A stretch of 64,000 bases of DNA from G965233625 sp965233625 (GTDB lineage Bacteria; Planctomycetota; Planctomycetia; Pirellulales; Pirellulaceae): NCBI GenBank assembly GCA_965233625.1, contig OZ247499.1, forward strand, positions 124,001 through 188,000. Direction: 5' to 3'. Shown piece by piece: positions 35,046-44,146 of the stretch. Below the pieces are notes generated by a model. The model was given only the letters and a program-made list of their open reading frames with translations. It searched no databases and was not told the origin of the DNA. The position numbers were made by a program, and so were the translations under genes. Numbering within the stretch: position 1 is the first letter of the stretch; each line of letters opens with the position of its first letter.

Positions 35046-35117
35046 AGCACCGGGCGGGAATCGAACCCGCGTTGCCGCATTACGAGTGCGGAGTCTTTGC
35101 CGCTGGACGACCAGTGC
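35046..35117 (-). tRNA. tRNA-Thr(CGT)
   Basis: Acceptor GCACTGG/CCGGTGC, anticodon loop CTCGTAA on CCGCA/TGCGG, T-arm GCGGG-TTCGATT-CCCGC, T73. Adjacent to the integrase stop. Confidence 0.92.
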
Positions 35118-35138
35118 CTGGTTAGTTTGTATAGTCAG

Positions 35139-35212
35139 TCGGCGCGGCGGGAGTTGAACCCACGACCTGCGTCTTATAAGGACGCCGCTCTCACCACCTG
35201 AGCTTCGCGCCG
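35139..35212 (-). tRNA. tRNA-Ile(TAT)
   Basis: Acceptor CGGCGCG/CGCGCCG perfect, D-arm GCTC...GAGC, anticodon loop CTTATAA on GCGTC/GACGC, T-loop TTCAACT, A73. A TAT anticodon for ATA codons is rare in bacteria, which usually use lysidine-modified CAT. Confidence 0.9.
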
Positions 35213-35219
35213 GTGAGAG

Positions 35220-35292
35220 TAGGGCCGGTGGGGGTCGAACCCACGCCTCGCGGTTTAAAAGACCGCCGTGCTGCCAGTTACACCACAACCCC
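35220..35292 (-). tRNA. tRNA-Lys(TTT), second copy
   Basis: Acceptor GGGGTTG/CGGCCCT (several wobbles), anticodon loop CTTTTAA on GCGGT/ACCGC, T-arm GTGGG-TTCGACC-CCCAC, A73. Same anticodon as the tRNA at 25027 but a different sequence. Confidence 0.9.
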
Positions 35293-35362
35293 TTCAATGG
35301 TTGGGCGTATGCGTTTCAATCGCTGGTATGTCATGGCTTGTTTCCGTGTTGAATTGCGTCAG

Positions 35363-35434
35363 TGGTAGCCCTGAGGATCGAACTCAGCGCGATCCGGTTA
35401 TCAGCCGAATAGGGGCAACCAGCCCTCGACTACC
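35363..35434 (-). tRNA. tRNA-Ile(GAT)
   Basis: Acceptor GGTAGTC/GGCTACC, anticodon loop CTGATAA on TTCGG/CCGGA, T-arm CTGAG-TTCGATC-CTCAG, A73. The D-arm is unusual. Confidence 0.85.
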
Positions 35435-35441
35435 ATGTCAG

Positions 35442-35513
35442 CGCCCCGTACGGGAATCGAACCCATACCTGCGGATTGAAAGCCCGCAATCCTCGCCGTT
35501 AGACCAACGGGGC
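35442..35513 (-). tRNA. tRNA-Glu(TTC)
   Basis: Acceptor GCCCCGT/ACGGGGC perfect, D-arm GTCTAACGGC-type, anticodon loop CTTTCAA on GCGGG/TCCGC, G73 as expected for Glu. First tRNA of the right-hand part of the array in transcription order. Confidence 0.93.
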
Positions 35514-35560
35514 GTGTTGTGTTTTGCTTGGAGTGGCCGAAATCGTGCGATCACTGCACG

Positions 35561-35589
35561 AAAAAACCCGATGCCTTGCGACACCGGGT
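35561..35589 (-). terminator. Intrinsic terminator upstream of the right tRNA group
   Basis: ACCCGGTG/CATCGGGT stem with an 8-nt loop followed on the - strand by T6. An adjoining hairpin TCGTGC-7 nt-GCACGA covers 35543-35561. Together they separate the hydrazine-synthase-like gene from the tRNAs. The remaining sequence up to 35846 holds nothing I can recognise. Confidence 0.75.
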
Positions 35590-35846
35590 CAATGAATCCG
35601 GGGAGGCTTCAGGCCAGTGTCACAAACGCAGTATCTGTAAGAGCGAATAAGCCGTTAGACAGGCGGATCCGCTATTGGATAAGCGTTGAATCGTGAAACT
35701 GGTCGAAAAACTCATCATTGATCTGGTGTCCTGTTCGCCGTCATTTGCAGCGATGTTGTTTGTTGTCTGAATAAGAAGACGCACGTAATACCAGTTGGTT
35801 CGCGTTTTGTTCAGATTTTTTTCCGGCAGCAATATTAGAGAGACCG

Positions 35847-38800
35847 TCACTCGGGTGCGACAGAGAAAGTCCGGTCGATCCGGGTGATGTTACCCTGCTT
35901 GTCTTTCACCGAGACGGTCAGATTCGCCCGGTCGCAGTCAGTGACGGGCTTGTTGAGTTTCCACTGCCAGACGTTGCCCGTTTGCTCGAAGCGCGGGGCA
36001 AGGTTATCACCAGCGGCGACACCATCAATTTCTATATCTGCGGTTACCGTGAACGAATCCAGATCAAGGCCCGTGTAGTAATCGTGCATGCCAATAACGA
36101 TCCTGGATAGCGGCTTGTTCCGGCCCGCTGCAGGTTGCGTCAACGTGAGCGTGGGACGATTGTCGTCGCACATCCAGCCGTAGCCACGGTCGGCGACGTT
36201 CGCCGGATCGAAGTCGAGATCGACCGGGCAGCCGAGGTCGATCCAGCGGATGATCGTCAGGCGGTCTTTTGCAGAGAGCGGCAGAACTTTCCCAGACTTT
36301 ACCGCAGCCTCCGGCGGCATAACGCTGCCACGGAAATCGAGGTCGGACCGGTCGCGGTTGCGCTGCGTGTTTTCGATAGGCTTGCCAGCAAGCTGAAGCG
36401 TGTTCGCATCGCCCGGAACTTTGGCGGTTGGAAAGTCATCGTTGGTCCAACCGTCGAGCCGGCGGCCGAAGATCTTCCAGGCCAATAAGCTCCGCCGCGA
36501 TTGGAACTTGCGGATATACCGCGAGGCGTTTGACTGCCGCCATGAGCCGTTGTGAATCACTGGTTTGTGACCGAATTTTGCCGCACTGTCCGCCGCTAGC
36601 CGGAAGTACGTGCCGGGTACTTCTCCGCGGTACTTAATATTCATCTTTGCCACGTCGTCGAGAATGAGTTTGGCTGGCGCGTCGTCGCCGGTGTGGCAGG
36701 CGACACAACTGCGTTTGAAAATGGGGACGATGTCGCGGTGATACTCGACATTTTTGACCGTTGATGAATAACGCAGTCCGGTTGAGTCAGCCGCGTCCCA
36801 TTTCTTTTTCGATTCGCTATCTGCTTTGGTGGTCAGCAGCGGCGTGTGGCGGGTGAGATCAAAAATTTCATAGTCCGGCTTCGACGCCTGCGTATCTTCG
36901 AACAGCGTCGGCTTCTGACTATGCGCATGGCAACCGCCGCAATCGGTACGAACTTCACCCGGTCGCAGCTGGTGCCAGGTCTGCGCCATGTTCAGCACCA
37001 TGCCGTGTTTGTCGAGTGTCTGGAAGGTGAAGGCAGTGTCTGCCGGTATCTTGGCCAGGAAACTGGTGTCGGGGTTGCCATCGGGGTCGAGTGGCTGCTT
37101 CTGGCCGTCGAATTTACGGAGAGGTATCTCACCCAGAATCCGTAGCCGTTCCGTCGCATGGTTGTAGAATCGCCGGCCATTGCGCTCGCCCATATGCCGG
37201 TCGGTGGCCGGTTCCTGGATCAGGATGCGCACGGCGTGAATTTCATCATTCGAGTAGACGCCCGCTTCGGCTCCCTGATTGCTCCAGTTCAATGAGGCGC
37301 CGTTCTGCGATGTGTTGAACGGGTCCAGCCCGCGGAAACCTGTCGCATCGCGATCGTAACCGTAGCCCGCCGTAACGCTGCCTTCTGGAACAGCGCCATC
37401 CGGGTAGGTTTCGCGTTTGTAGAAACTTGAAGTGCCAATAAGCCCGAACGGTGTTCCTGCCGGAAGATGTGGCGACAACGAACCATCGTTGGCAATTGGC
37501 TTCAGGTGGGCAGGCGCTTTGATGCCATAAGTGCGCTCGTAGGGAACCACCGCGCGCGGCCACTGCTCGTTATATTCTGGAGAATTCTTGATCAGACGCA
37601 TCTGCGATGGTTCGTCGATCGGCTGCCCATTCTTAATCAGATAGATGCCGCCATCAGGTGTTGGCAGCTTCACGCCGTTCTGATGGTTCACCGGGCCGGG
37701 TGAATAGACGGTCAGCAGGTGATTGTCCGGGGCGCCCGAAGGATGTGTGAACTTGCCGACTCGTGCCGATCTATCGTCGCCCAGTACGGAAAGATCCGCG
37801 ACGCCTTCGCCATTGTTGGCAAACCTGGTGAACGACTCCACGCCGTACGGGCTGAATGGCAAGCGGTACAGTTTCGGCTTGGCGTTGTAGTGCCGGCCGA
37901 AGCGAAGCGGTGGATTGCGTGGATCTCTGCGGAACCCCGGACCGAACGCAGCATATCCCTCCGCTGCTACTGGAGGGAATTTCAGATAGGCGCCGAACCC
38001 GCTATTGTTCTGGTTGTAATATTCTTCGGCGATGATGGACCCGTCTGATAGCTGCGTCTGGAAGTGAAAGGCATTAGGCGCGCCACCGGTGTCGAATGCG
38101 CTGACCATCGGCGCCCAATTGCTGCCATCAGGGTGAATGGTCCACAGACCCCACAGCAGGCTGCTGCGTAGCGCTTGTGACTCAAGCGAACTGAACATAA
38201 TGCGGCCGTCTTTCAGCACCACGGGATGCAAGGCGCCGCCGACATTCAGATGGCCGATGCACTCGACATTTTTACCGTCGTCATCCATGACAAAAAGTTG
38301 CATCGTGGGTGAATCATGTTTGGGCGGCTTAAACCCGTTGCGGCTGCTCGTGAAGACTAAACGGCCGCCGGGCAGCGGACACGGCCCCATGTTCAAAACG
38401 CCATAAGTCACGTTGGTCTTGCCACGCTCGCCCTTGCGGAAATCACTCGACCAGTTGGCGGCGCCGGTATTGGGCGTGAACTCCTGATGCGTGAGCCTGA
38501 CGATCTTTCGTGTCTTCAAATGAATCTTATAGATGTCCGCGCCTTGCGCTACATTGCGGCCGGGGTACGCTGTCTTGAGTGTTGGCACCAGCGAATAGAA
38601 AACCCATTCTCCGTCTAGTGAAACCATCGGGTCGGCAACTGCTCCTTCGCCCGCGTCGATCAGCATCTCTTCGGTTCCGTCAGGGTGCAGCAGCATCAGG
38701 TCCGAACCAGGCTCCATCCGCACCGGGCTGACGATTTCCGCCCACCGTGTATTTACCTTGTCGCCTTTACGTGGCGCCCGCACATAGACAATGTCGTAGT

Positions 38801-38987
38801 CGTAATTCACCGTCGCATCCGTCCCGATAGCCGGCGCCTTCATGCCGATTGGCTGCGGATACAGCTGCGGTTTCTCTTGTGCCCACACGGCGCCGCAAGT
38901 GAGGAAGAATGAGAGAATCAGAAACGCAACAAAGCTGCCGTCAATTTGCTGCACTTTCGATTTCGTGAAATGCGTTACAGACTTCAT
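35847..38987 (-). CDS. Hydrazine-synthase-alpha-like propeller protein with CxxCH motifs
   Basis: About 1046 residues from the ATG at 38987; an upstream open extension would overlap the sulfatase gene and lacks a signal peptide. After the signal peptide (SFVAFLILSFFLTCGAVWAQ) come TolB/PD40-like propeller blades (LHPDGTEEMLIDAGEGAVAD, ADIYKIHLKTRKIVRLTHQE, GRLVFTSSRNGF), a middle domain similar to hydrazine synthase alpha subunit, and two CxxCH heme-binding motifs (DCGGCH and CVACH). Many planctomycetes without anammox metabolism carry such proteins, so the name does not imply hydrazine synthesis. Probably periplasmic. Confidence 0.8.
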   Translation of the reverse strand: MKSVTHFTKSKVQQIDGSFVAFLILSFFLTCGAVWAQEKPQLYPQPIGMKAPAIGTDATVNYDYDIVYVRAPRKGDKVNTRWAEIVSPVRMEPGSDLMLLHPDGTEEMLIDAGEGAVADPMVSLDGEWVFYSLVPTLKTAYPGRNVAQGADIYKIHLKTRKIVRLTHQEFTPNTGAANWSSDFRKGERGKTNVTYGVLNMGPCPLPGGRLVFTSSRNGFKPPKHDSPTMQLFVMDDDGKNVECIGHLNVGGALHPVVLKDGRIMFSSLESQALRSSLLWGLWTIHPDGSNWAPMVSAFDTGGAPNAFHFQTQLSDGSIIAEEYYNQNNSGFGAYLKFPPVAAEGYAAFGPGFRRDPRNPPLRFGRHYNAKPKLYRLPFSPYGVESFTRFANNGEGVADLSVLGDDRSARVGKFTHPSGAPDNHLLTVYSPGPVNHQNGVKLPTPDGGIYLIKNGQPIDEPSQMRLIKNSPEYNEQWPRAVVPYERTYGIKAPAHLKPIANDGSLSPHLPAGTPFGLIGTSSFYKRETYPDGAVPEGSVTAGYGYDRDATGFRGLDPFNTSQNGASLNWSNQGAEAGVYSNDEIHAVRILIQEPATDRHMGERNGRRFYNHATERLRILGEIPLRKFDGQKQPLDPDGNPDTSFLAKIPADTAFTFQTLDKHGMVLNMAQTWHQLRPGEVRTDCGGCHAHSQKPTLFEDTQASKPDYEIFDLTRHTPLLTTKADSESKKKWDAADSTGLRYSSTVKNVEYHRDIVPIFKRSCVACHTGDDAPAKLILDDVAKMNIKYRGEVPGTYFRLAADSAAKFGHKPVIHNGSWRQSNASRYIRKFQSRRSLLAWKIFGRRLDGWTNDDFPTAKVPGDANTLQLAGKPIENTQRNRDRSDLDFRGSVMPPEAAVKSGKVLPLSAKDRLTIIRWIDLGCPVDLDFDPANVADRGYGWMCDDNRPTLTLTQPAAGRNKPLSRIVIGMHDYYTGLDLDSFTVTADIEIDGVAAGDNLAPRFEQTGNVWQWKLNKPVTDCDRANLTVSVKDKQGNITRIDRTFSVAPE

Positions 38988-39087
38988 GTCAGGCTCCGTA
39001 GATAAACGATGAAACGGGCGGCTTTGCATGTGGGTTATAGTGCGCCGCGATGGGCTACTGAATTTCTGTATTTCTGCGTGAATCAAC

Positions 39088-40497
39088 CTAAGGGCTAGAT
39101 TTTTTTTGCCCTTCGATAATCCGTATGTGGTTTCTGCTGTGAACGGTAAACCAACGTTCGTTTTCACCCCAGAGAGGTTCAGCCATCTGACTCTTCCAGG
39201 TGTTAAGGTCTTTACTCATTGCTTGTACTTTTTCCGGCTGCTGTCTGGCGAGGTTCTGTTGCTCGCCCAGGTCTTTGTCGAGATTGTACAGGGCGTAGCC
39301 ATAATCCTTAACGTAGATAAGCTTCCATGGACCATCGCGCATCGCGCTGAACCAGAGCTTGTGCCAGTACAGTTTCTGATGCGGCGCCCCGCTTTTTTCG
39401 CCAGCAAGATAAGGCAGCAGGTTCACACCATCTAAGGGGCGCGGATCGTCGGGAGACGATTCCACTTTGCCACCGGCAGCGGCGATGGAAGTGGGCAGAA
39501 TATCCATTGCACTTACCAGACGTTTATCGGTGCGGGCTTTAGGAAACTTCGCTGTCCAATGCATGAGGAAAGGCACGCGGATGCCGCCTTCGAACTTGAT
39601 GCCCTTGTGCCCCGCGAGAGGCAGGTTGCTTGAGGCGTTGTTGGTGGCGCCGCCGTTATCGCTAAGAAACCAGACAAGCGTGTTTTCCAGCTGGCCTGCG
39701 TCTTTCAGATGGGAGAGAACTTTGCCTATCGCGCGATCCATTGCCCAAACCATTGCAGCATAGGTCCGGCGACGCTTGTTCTCGATATGACTGAACCGGG
39801 CAAGGTCCGCATCGGTCGCCTGAAGTGGTCCATGTGGCGCCGTGAAGGAGAGGTAGACAAAAAACGGCTTCGACGACGGTTGCTTGATGAAGTTGATCGC
39901 CTGATCTCCGAGTACATCGGTCAGATAGCCTTCGAATTTCACAGGCTCACCATTCTTCTCCATTGCGCGGTGATTGCCCGGCTTATCGTCCTTTTGGGCG
40001 TTGTAAAAATAACTCCGGCTACCTTCACGCAGGCCATAAAAGGTATCGAAACCGCGTTGCGTCGGGTATTGTCTGGTTGTGGCGCCAAGGTGCCATTTGC
40101 CGATGGCTGCCGTACGATATCCCAGAGACTTCAGACGCTGGGCGATGGTCACTTCATTTAGGTCCATTCCGTCGGGAAACGAAGGAATATTTGCTTCGTG
40201 TCCAAAACGCTGCTGGTAGCGGCCTGTCAAAAGTCCAGCACGCGATGGACTGCAAACAGAAGCGGTTGTGTGCCCGTCGGCAAAGCGGATGCTGCTCGCG
40301 GCAAGTTTATCAAGATGCGGCGACTTGATATCTTTCGATCCTTGAAAACCGAGATCCTCGAATCCGAGGTCGTCCGCCAGAATCAGAAGGATATTCGGAC
40401 GTTCCGGCTGTTCGTCAGCACATAAGGGCACGCAATACCATGCGGTTGCTGCGAAGACCGCCAGGACGGCGACTCGTTGTAGAGGGCGTTTTGTCAT
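39088..40497 (-). CDS. Arylsulfatase, secreted
   Basis: About 469 residues from the ATG at 40497. Signal peptide VAVLAVFAATAWYCVPLCA, then NILLILADDLGFEDLGFQGS with the metal-binding Asp pair, and the formylglycine motif CSPSRAGLLTGR. WHLG, LSFTAPHGPL and WFLSDNGGAT are further S1 sulfatase landmarks. It hydrolyses sulfate esters in the periplasm or outside the cell after Cys-to-formylglycine conversion. The hydrazine-synthase-like gene starts 100 bp downstream on the same strand. Confidence 0.93.
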   Translation of the reverse strand: MTKRPLQRVAVLAVFAATAWYCVPLCADEQPERPNILLILADDLGFEDLGFQGSKDIKSPHLDKLAASSIRFADGHTTASVCSPSRAGLLTGRYQQRFGHEANIPSFPDGMDLNEVTIAQRLKSLGYRTAAIGKWHLGATTRQYPTQRGFDTFYGLREGSRSYFYNAQKDDKPGNHRAMEKNGEPVKFEGYLTDVLGDQAINFIKQPSSKPFFVYLSFTAPHGPLQATDADLARFSHIENKRRRTYAAMVWAMDRAIGKVLSHLKDAGQLENTLVWFLSDNGGATNNASSNLPLAGHKGIKFEGGIRVPFLMHWTAKFPKARTDKRLVSAMDILPTSIAAAGGKVESSPDDPRPLDGVNLLPYLAGEKSGAPHQKLYWHKLWFSAMRDGPWKLIYVKDYGYALYNLDKDLGEQQNLARQQPEKVQAMSKDLNTWKSQMAEPLWGENERWFTVHSRNHIRIIEGQKKSSP

Positions 40498-40773
40498 TTG
40501 AGTGTGCAAGAAGGCGCTGACGGTAGCTGATTTGGACGAGCAGTTGATTGGTGCTCGTGATTGATTTTAAACAGACGCAGAATGATGGCGTGAAGGGATA
40601 ATCTGTCGTGTCTATCGCAGGATCGCTGCCGGGCTGGTCGCTCGCGTCGTATTGTACACCGTCTTGAACGCCGTCGCCGGATATCCGGATTGTGAATGCA
40701 TGCGGGGTGTGGTTAACGGTATCCTGAAGGGCCGATTCGCATTTATCAGATTTGTAAACCGGCGGGTGATTCA

Positions 40774-42708
40774 ATGACCTACAAGACCTTGAGTTTCTTT
40801 ATTCTTACTCTCTGTCTGGCAGGGTCGTTGCAGGCAGAGGTCGGCGATCCGCAAATCCGCACCGATCATCCGTGGTATCCGGGCGAATTGGCCATCTCGA
40901 CATTTCCGCGTCTGTTTGCGACACAGGCGGCCATGTACTCGAGGGTTACGGGGCAGCCTGTTGAAACCGACGAGCAGAAAGCGCTGGCCGCGTGGTTCTG
41001 GCGCAATACGCATTACTGGCATGCAGAAACCGGCAAGCAGGACCTGTGGGGCGAAGGGCTTCTGAAAGGAAGAGATCTCCGCCCTCGCGAATACTGGAAC
41101 GGACTGTTCGCCTACGGATTCGGCCTGTGTGGCACAACGCATTCGCAGTGGACCGCGGAATTTAATGAACTGCTAGGGCACTGCCGGGCACGCGGCGTCG
41201 GCACTGCCGGCCACAATGCACTGGAAGTCTATCTGCGCGGCGGCGCTTATGGAAAAGAAGGGAAGTGGGCGCTGCTGGATCACGATCTATCCACCGTGAT
41301 CTTCGATGAATCTGGCCGCCGGCTGCTGGGTATTGGAGAACTGCAAAAGGATGTCGACCGTTGGATCCGGCGTGACTACAAACCGCAGAAGCAACGCGGT
41401 TGGCTGGTGTGCGGACTGCATCCAAACGATGGAAATTCTTACCGGAAGTACGCTGTGGCCGAGTACCTGGCTGGTTACGCCGGGGCGCCGCCCATGGTGC
41501 ATCTGCGTCGTGGAGAACGCATGCGGCGTTACTTTGAACCGGGACTGGAAGACGGCCGGACCTTTGTCTTCTGGGGGATGAACTACAACACGCAAGGCAT
41601 TCCCGGTCCAGAGCGTTCACGAACCTGGGTCAATCAGCCGGAAAAGATGCACCAGTCGAAACAGGGGACTCCGCATCGCGACGGGCAGGCGCGCTTCGCC
41701 AATGTTGAGTATGTCTACCGTCCCGGCTTCGCAACGGACGACTATCGTGAGGGCATCGTCCAGGAGAGTGACAAGCATGTCGTCTTTGAGTTTCGCAGCC
41801 CGTACATCATTGCCGCAACACCGCCGGACAACACGGCGTGGGGAATTTACAAAGATGGTTGCCGCAATGGTCTGGTGGTAAAGGGAGACGTGCGATGCGG
41901 CGTGGCGGTGTCAGTCAATGCTGGCCGCACCTGGTCCACGCCCGCGATGCTTGAAAAGCGTCTTGACCTCACGGACCTGGTGAAAGGTCGCTCGCAGTAT
42001 TGGATTCGCTTCGACAAGAGCGCCAAAGCATTAGCCAGCGCCGGGATTGAAATGCGCACCGTCTGTCAGGCTAATGTCGCGGTGCTGCCCAGGTTGAAAG
42101 ACGGCGGTACTACTATCAGCTATGAAGCATCTGGAAAAAGATGCGTCTCGTTAGGGCCAGAGCTGGATCTTGCCCGGACCTTTCTTGTTGATGGCGCATT
42201 TGGCGAAAGATCGGTGACCCTGGCAGCGACGCCTTCACGCAAACTCGCCGGGTTACATGCCGCCGCCCATATTGCTTCGAGCAGTCCACCGAACCCGGCA
42301 ATCCGCTACCAGATTGAAACCAGCACCGATAACGGTAAGACCTGGCAGCCGCTTGTCCGCGACTGGAAGATCACCCGCCGTGGCGATGAACCACGCGATT
42401 ACTGGTCGCAGAGCTTCTGCTACGGTTCATCCGGGCTTGAGTCGGCAGCAGGCCAGCCGATCCAGATCCGCTTTCGCAACGACGGCGGAAAACGTGTCCT
42501 CAGAGCCGAGGCTCATCTGATCGAAAACCTGGAAAAGTCCGATCCCGTCAAAGTAACGTACGACTGGGAAGACTCATCCGGGCGGCGCCGGGAGTCGCAT
42601 GTTTTTGCAGGTAAAGGCACATGGCAACTGAAGACAGCCCGCGATGTGCGCACCCGCTGGGTCGAATTCGAGCCGGCGCCGGCTGAGAGCGAAGCGTCAA
42701 AACCTTAG
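40774..42708 (+). CDS. Secreted protein with transglutaminase-like N-terminal domain
   Basis: A 644-residue protein with signal peptide (FFILTLCLAGSLQA). The N-terminal half resembles the transglutaminase/papain-like fold: C119 in GLCGTTHSQW, H147 in GHNALEVYL and D169 in LLDHDLST are spaced like a Cys-His-Asp triad. The C-terminal half is beta-rich with two sialidase-like or Ig-like segments (STDNGKTWQPL; VSVNAGRTW). It may be a peptidase or a structural protein. Transcribed alone, divergent from the upstream sulfatase. Confidence 0.6.
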   Translation: MTYKTLSFFILTLCLAGSLQAEVGDPQIRTDHPWYPGELAISTFPRLFATQAAMYSRVTGQPVETDEQKALAAWFWRNTHYWHAETGKQDLWGEGLLKGRDLRPREYWNGLFAYGFGLCGTTHSQWTAEFNELLGHCRARGVGTAGHNALEVYLRGGAYGKEGKWALLDHDLSTVIFDESGRRLLGIGELQKDVDRWIRRDYKPQKQRGWLVCGLHPNDGNSYRKYAVAEYLAGYAGAPPMVHLRRGERMRRYFEPGLEDGRTFVFWGMNYNTQGIPGPERSRTWVNQPEKMHQSKQGTPHRDGQARFANVEYVYRPGFATDDYREGIVQESDKHVVFEFRSPYIIAATPPDNTAWGIYKDGCRNGLVVKGDVRCGVAVSVNAGRTWSTPAMLEKRLDLTDLVKGRSQYWIRFDKSAKALASAGIEMRTVCQANVAVLPRLKDGGTTISYEASGKRCVSLGPELDLARTFLVDGAFGERSVTLAATPSRKLAGLHAAAHIASSSPPNPAIRYQIETSTDNGKTWQPLVRDWKITRRGDEPRDYWSQSFCYGSSGLESAAGQPIQIRFRNDGGKRVLRAEAHLIENLEKSDPVKVTYDWEDSSGRRRESHVFAGKGTWQLKTARDVRTRWVEFEPAPAESEASKP

Positions 42709-42724
42709 TCTGGCAGCGTGCAAT

Positions 42725-43945
42725 TCAGGGCGCCCGGGTGTGCCGGTAACACCAGACTTTGCCGTATCCTATGACAACGAACACGTTGCGGGCCGGGTCC
42801 ATGTAAGAGACGACCCGTTCCTTCGGACCGAAGGGCGGCGCGGGGCCGTCTGGCGACAGTCTGGTCCATTTCTTTTTGTCTGAATCGTAAGACCAGATTT
42901 GCTTTGTTTCGCGTTCATAAAGAAGTGCAACATCGCCCACAGGGTCAAAATACATCAGCGACCGCGCGTCGTGTCCGTTCGGCAGGTTCGCGGATTCCAG
43001 AACCTGTTCCCATTCCAGCGGTTTGTCCCTCAAAGACATATGGTAGGTGCGTGGCGGTGCATCTTTGTAAGGCCCCCGGTGTGCGATGAGCAACTGCCGG
43101 CTCCGGTCGTAGCACACCAGGCTTTCGATGGGCACGGCGGCGCCCTTATCGGACAACAGTTTCCACTTCCGTTTTTTGTGATCCAGCAGCCAAGTGCTGT
43201 TGCGATACTGCCAGAGTGAACCGCCAAGTTGCGGGATATATTCCAGCGACGCCCCGAACGCGTTGCGAGGCCACGGCTTTTGGGTGGGTAGCGGCTCCCA
43301 GGTTTTTGTCGGAGGATGAAACGTCCATATCGGCGGACCAGAGTAGAGATCCTCCTTCTTCGCGCCGATCGCGTCCAGCTTCTCTTGCAGCCGGTAACCG
43401 GGCCAGGCGGCATACCAGACGGCTGACTTGGATTCCGGGTCGTAGGTCAGGCCCCACCAGGTGTGCGCGGGGTGACCTGGCCCGCCCTTCCTTGTGCGAA
43501 GCCAGCCGTCTTTGATCACGAGTGTCTTCTTGTCGTAGTCCGTCACCGGGCCGCGGTCGTTGTAATCAGGTTTATACAACAGAACCCAGGTGTTGCTGGC
43601 CAGGTCGTATTCCCACGCATCGTTGAAGCGATGCGGCGAACCGTGATTCGCGCCGCAGAAAAACGCACGTTTGCGGTCGGGCATCCAGACCATTTTGATC
43701 GTGAAGTCACGTCCCGTCGGCCCCGTCTCTTTCATGCGGTGCCAGCCTTTAGCGAAGTCTCCCAGGTCTTCGATAATGCGCGTTCCTTCCAGGATGCAAC
43801 TGCTGTTATCGCCCAGCCCCGCCAGTTTCGCGATAACTTTGGCATCGGATTTAAGGGCCGGTTCGATCCGCTCGTCAGCCACTAACCCATGCTGAAGCAG
43901 CAACACGCTGGCTACTGTGTAGAACGCAATCCGCCATGCAAACAT
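42725..43945 (-). CDS. Secreted Kelch-like beta-propeller protein
   Basis: About 406 residues. The ATG at 43945 is preceded by GGAGGT at 6 nt. After a signal peptide (IAFYTVASVLLLQHGLVA) come repeated blades ending in patterns like NDAWEYDLASNTWVLL, PPIWTFHPPTKTWEPL, NSTWLLDHKKRKWKLL and KQIWSYDSDKKKWTRL, which are Kelch-type repeats. No catalytic residues are evident. Probably binds a carbohydrate or protein in the periplasm. Convergent with the transglutaminase-like gene. Confidence 0.75.
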   Translation of the reverse strand: MFAWRIAFYTVASVLLLQHGLVADERIEPALKSDAKVIAKLAGLGDNSSCILEGTRIIEDLGDFAKGWHRMKETGPTGRDFTIKMVWMPDRKRAFFCGANHGSPHRFNDAWEYDLASNTWVLLYKPDYNDRGPVTDYDKKTLVIKDGWLRTRKGGPGHPAHTWWGLTYDPESKSAVWYAAWPGYRLQEKLDAIGAKKEDLYSGPPIWTFHPPTKTWEPLPTQKPWPRNAFGASLEYIPQLGGSLWQYRNSTWLLDHKKRKWKLLSDKGAAVPIESLVCYDRSRQLLIAHRGPYKDAPPRTYHMSLRDKPLEWEQVLESANLPNGHDARSLMYFDPVGDVALLYERETKQIWSYDSDKKKWTRLSPDGPAPPFGPKERVVSYMDPARNVFVVIGYGKVWCYRHTRAP

Positions 43946-44146
43946 AAGATTACCTCCGAATTTTCCAGTGCTGGCTGCCATGTAATCGCCCAGTATCACC
44001 CCGCAATCGTCAGCCGATTCTAAACGTTTAGAGTTAGGGGAGTAGCAAAAATTGTTTTCGTGTGGCCAGGGTTGCTACAATTCACTCTGCACCATCCAAC
44101 AGAAACGCCGTGCGTTTTTTAAGCTTACGGCCGTTGAGGGCTTTTT

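Noticed and set aside
22440..35600. CRISPR array
   Set aside because: The regularly spaced similar motifs (TCGAACC) are T-arms of different tRNAs, not identical direct repeats, and no cas gene is present.
35847..38987. True hydrazine synthase (anammox)
   Set aside because: Similar propeller/CxxCH proteins are common in non-anammox planctomycetes, and no beta/gamma subunits or hydroxylamine oxidoreductase are nearby.
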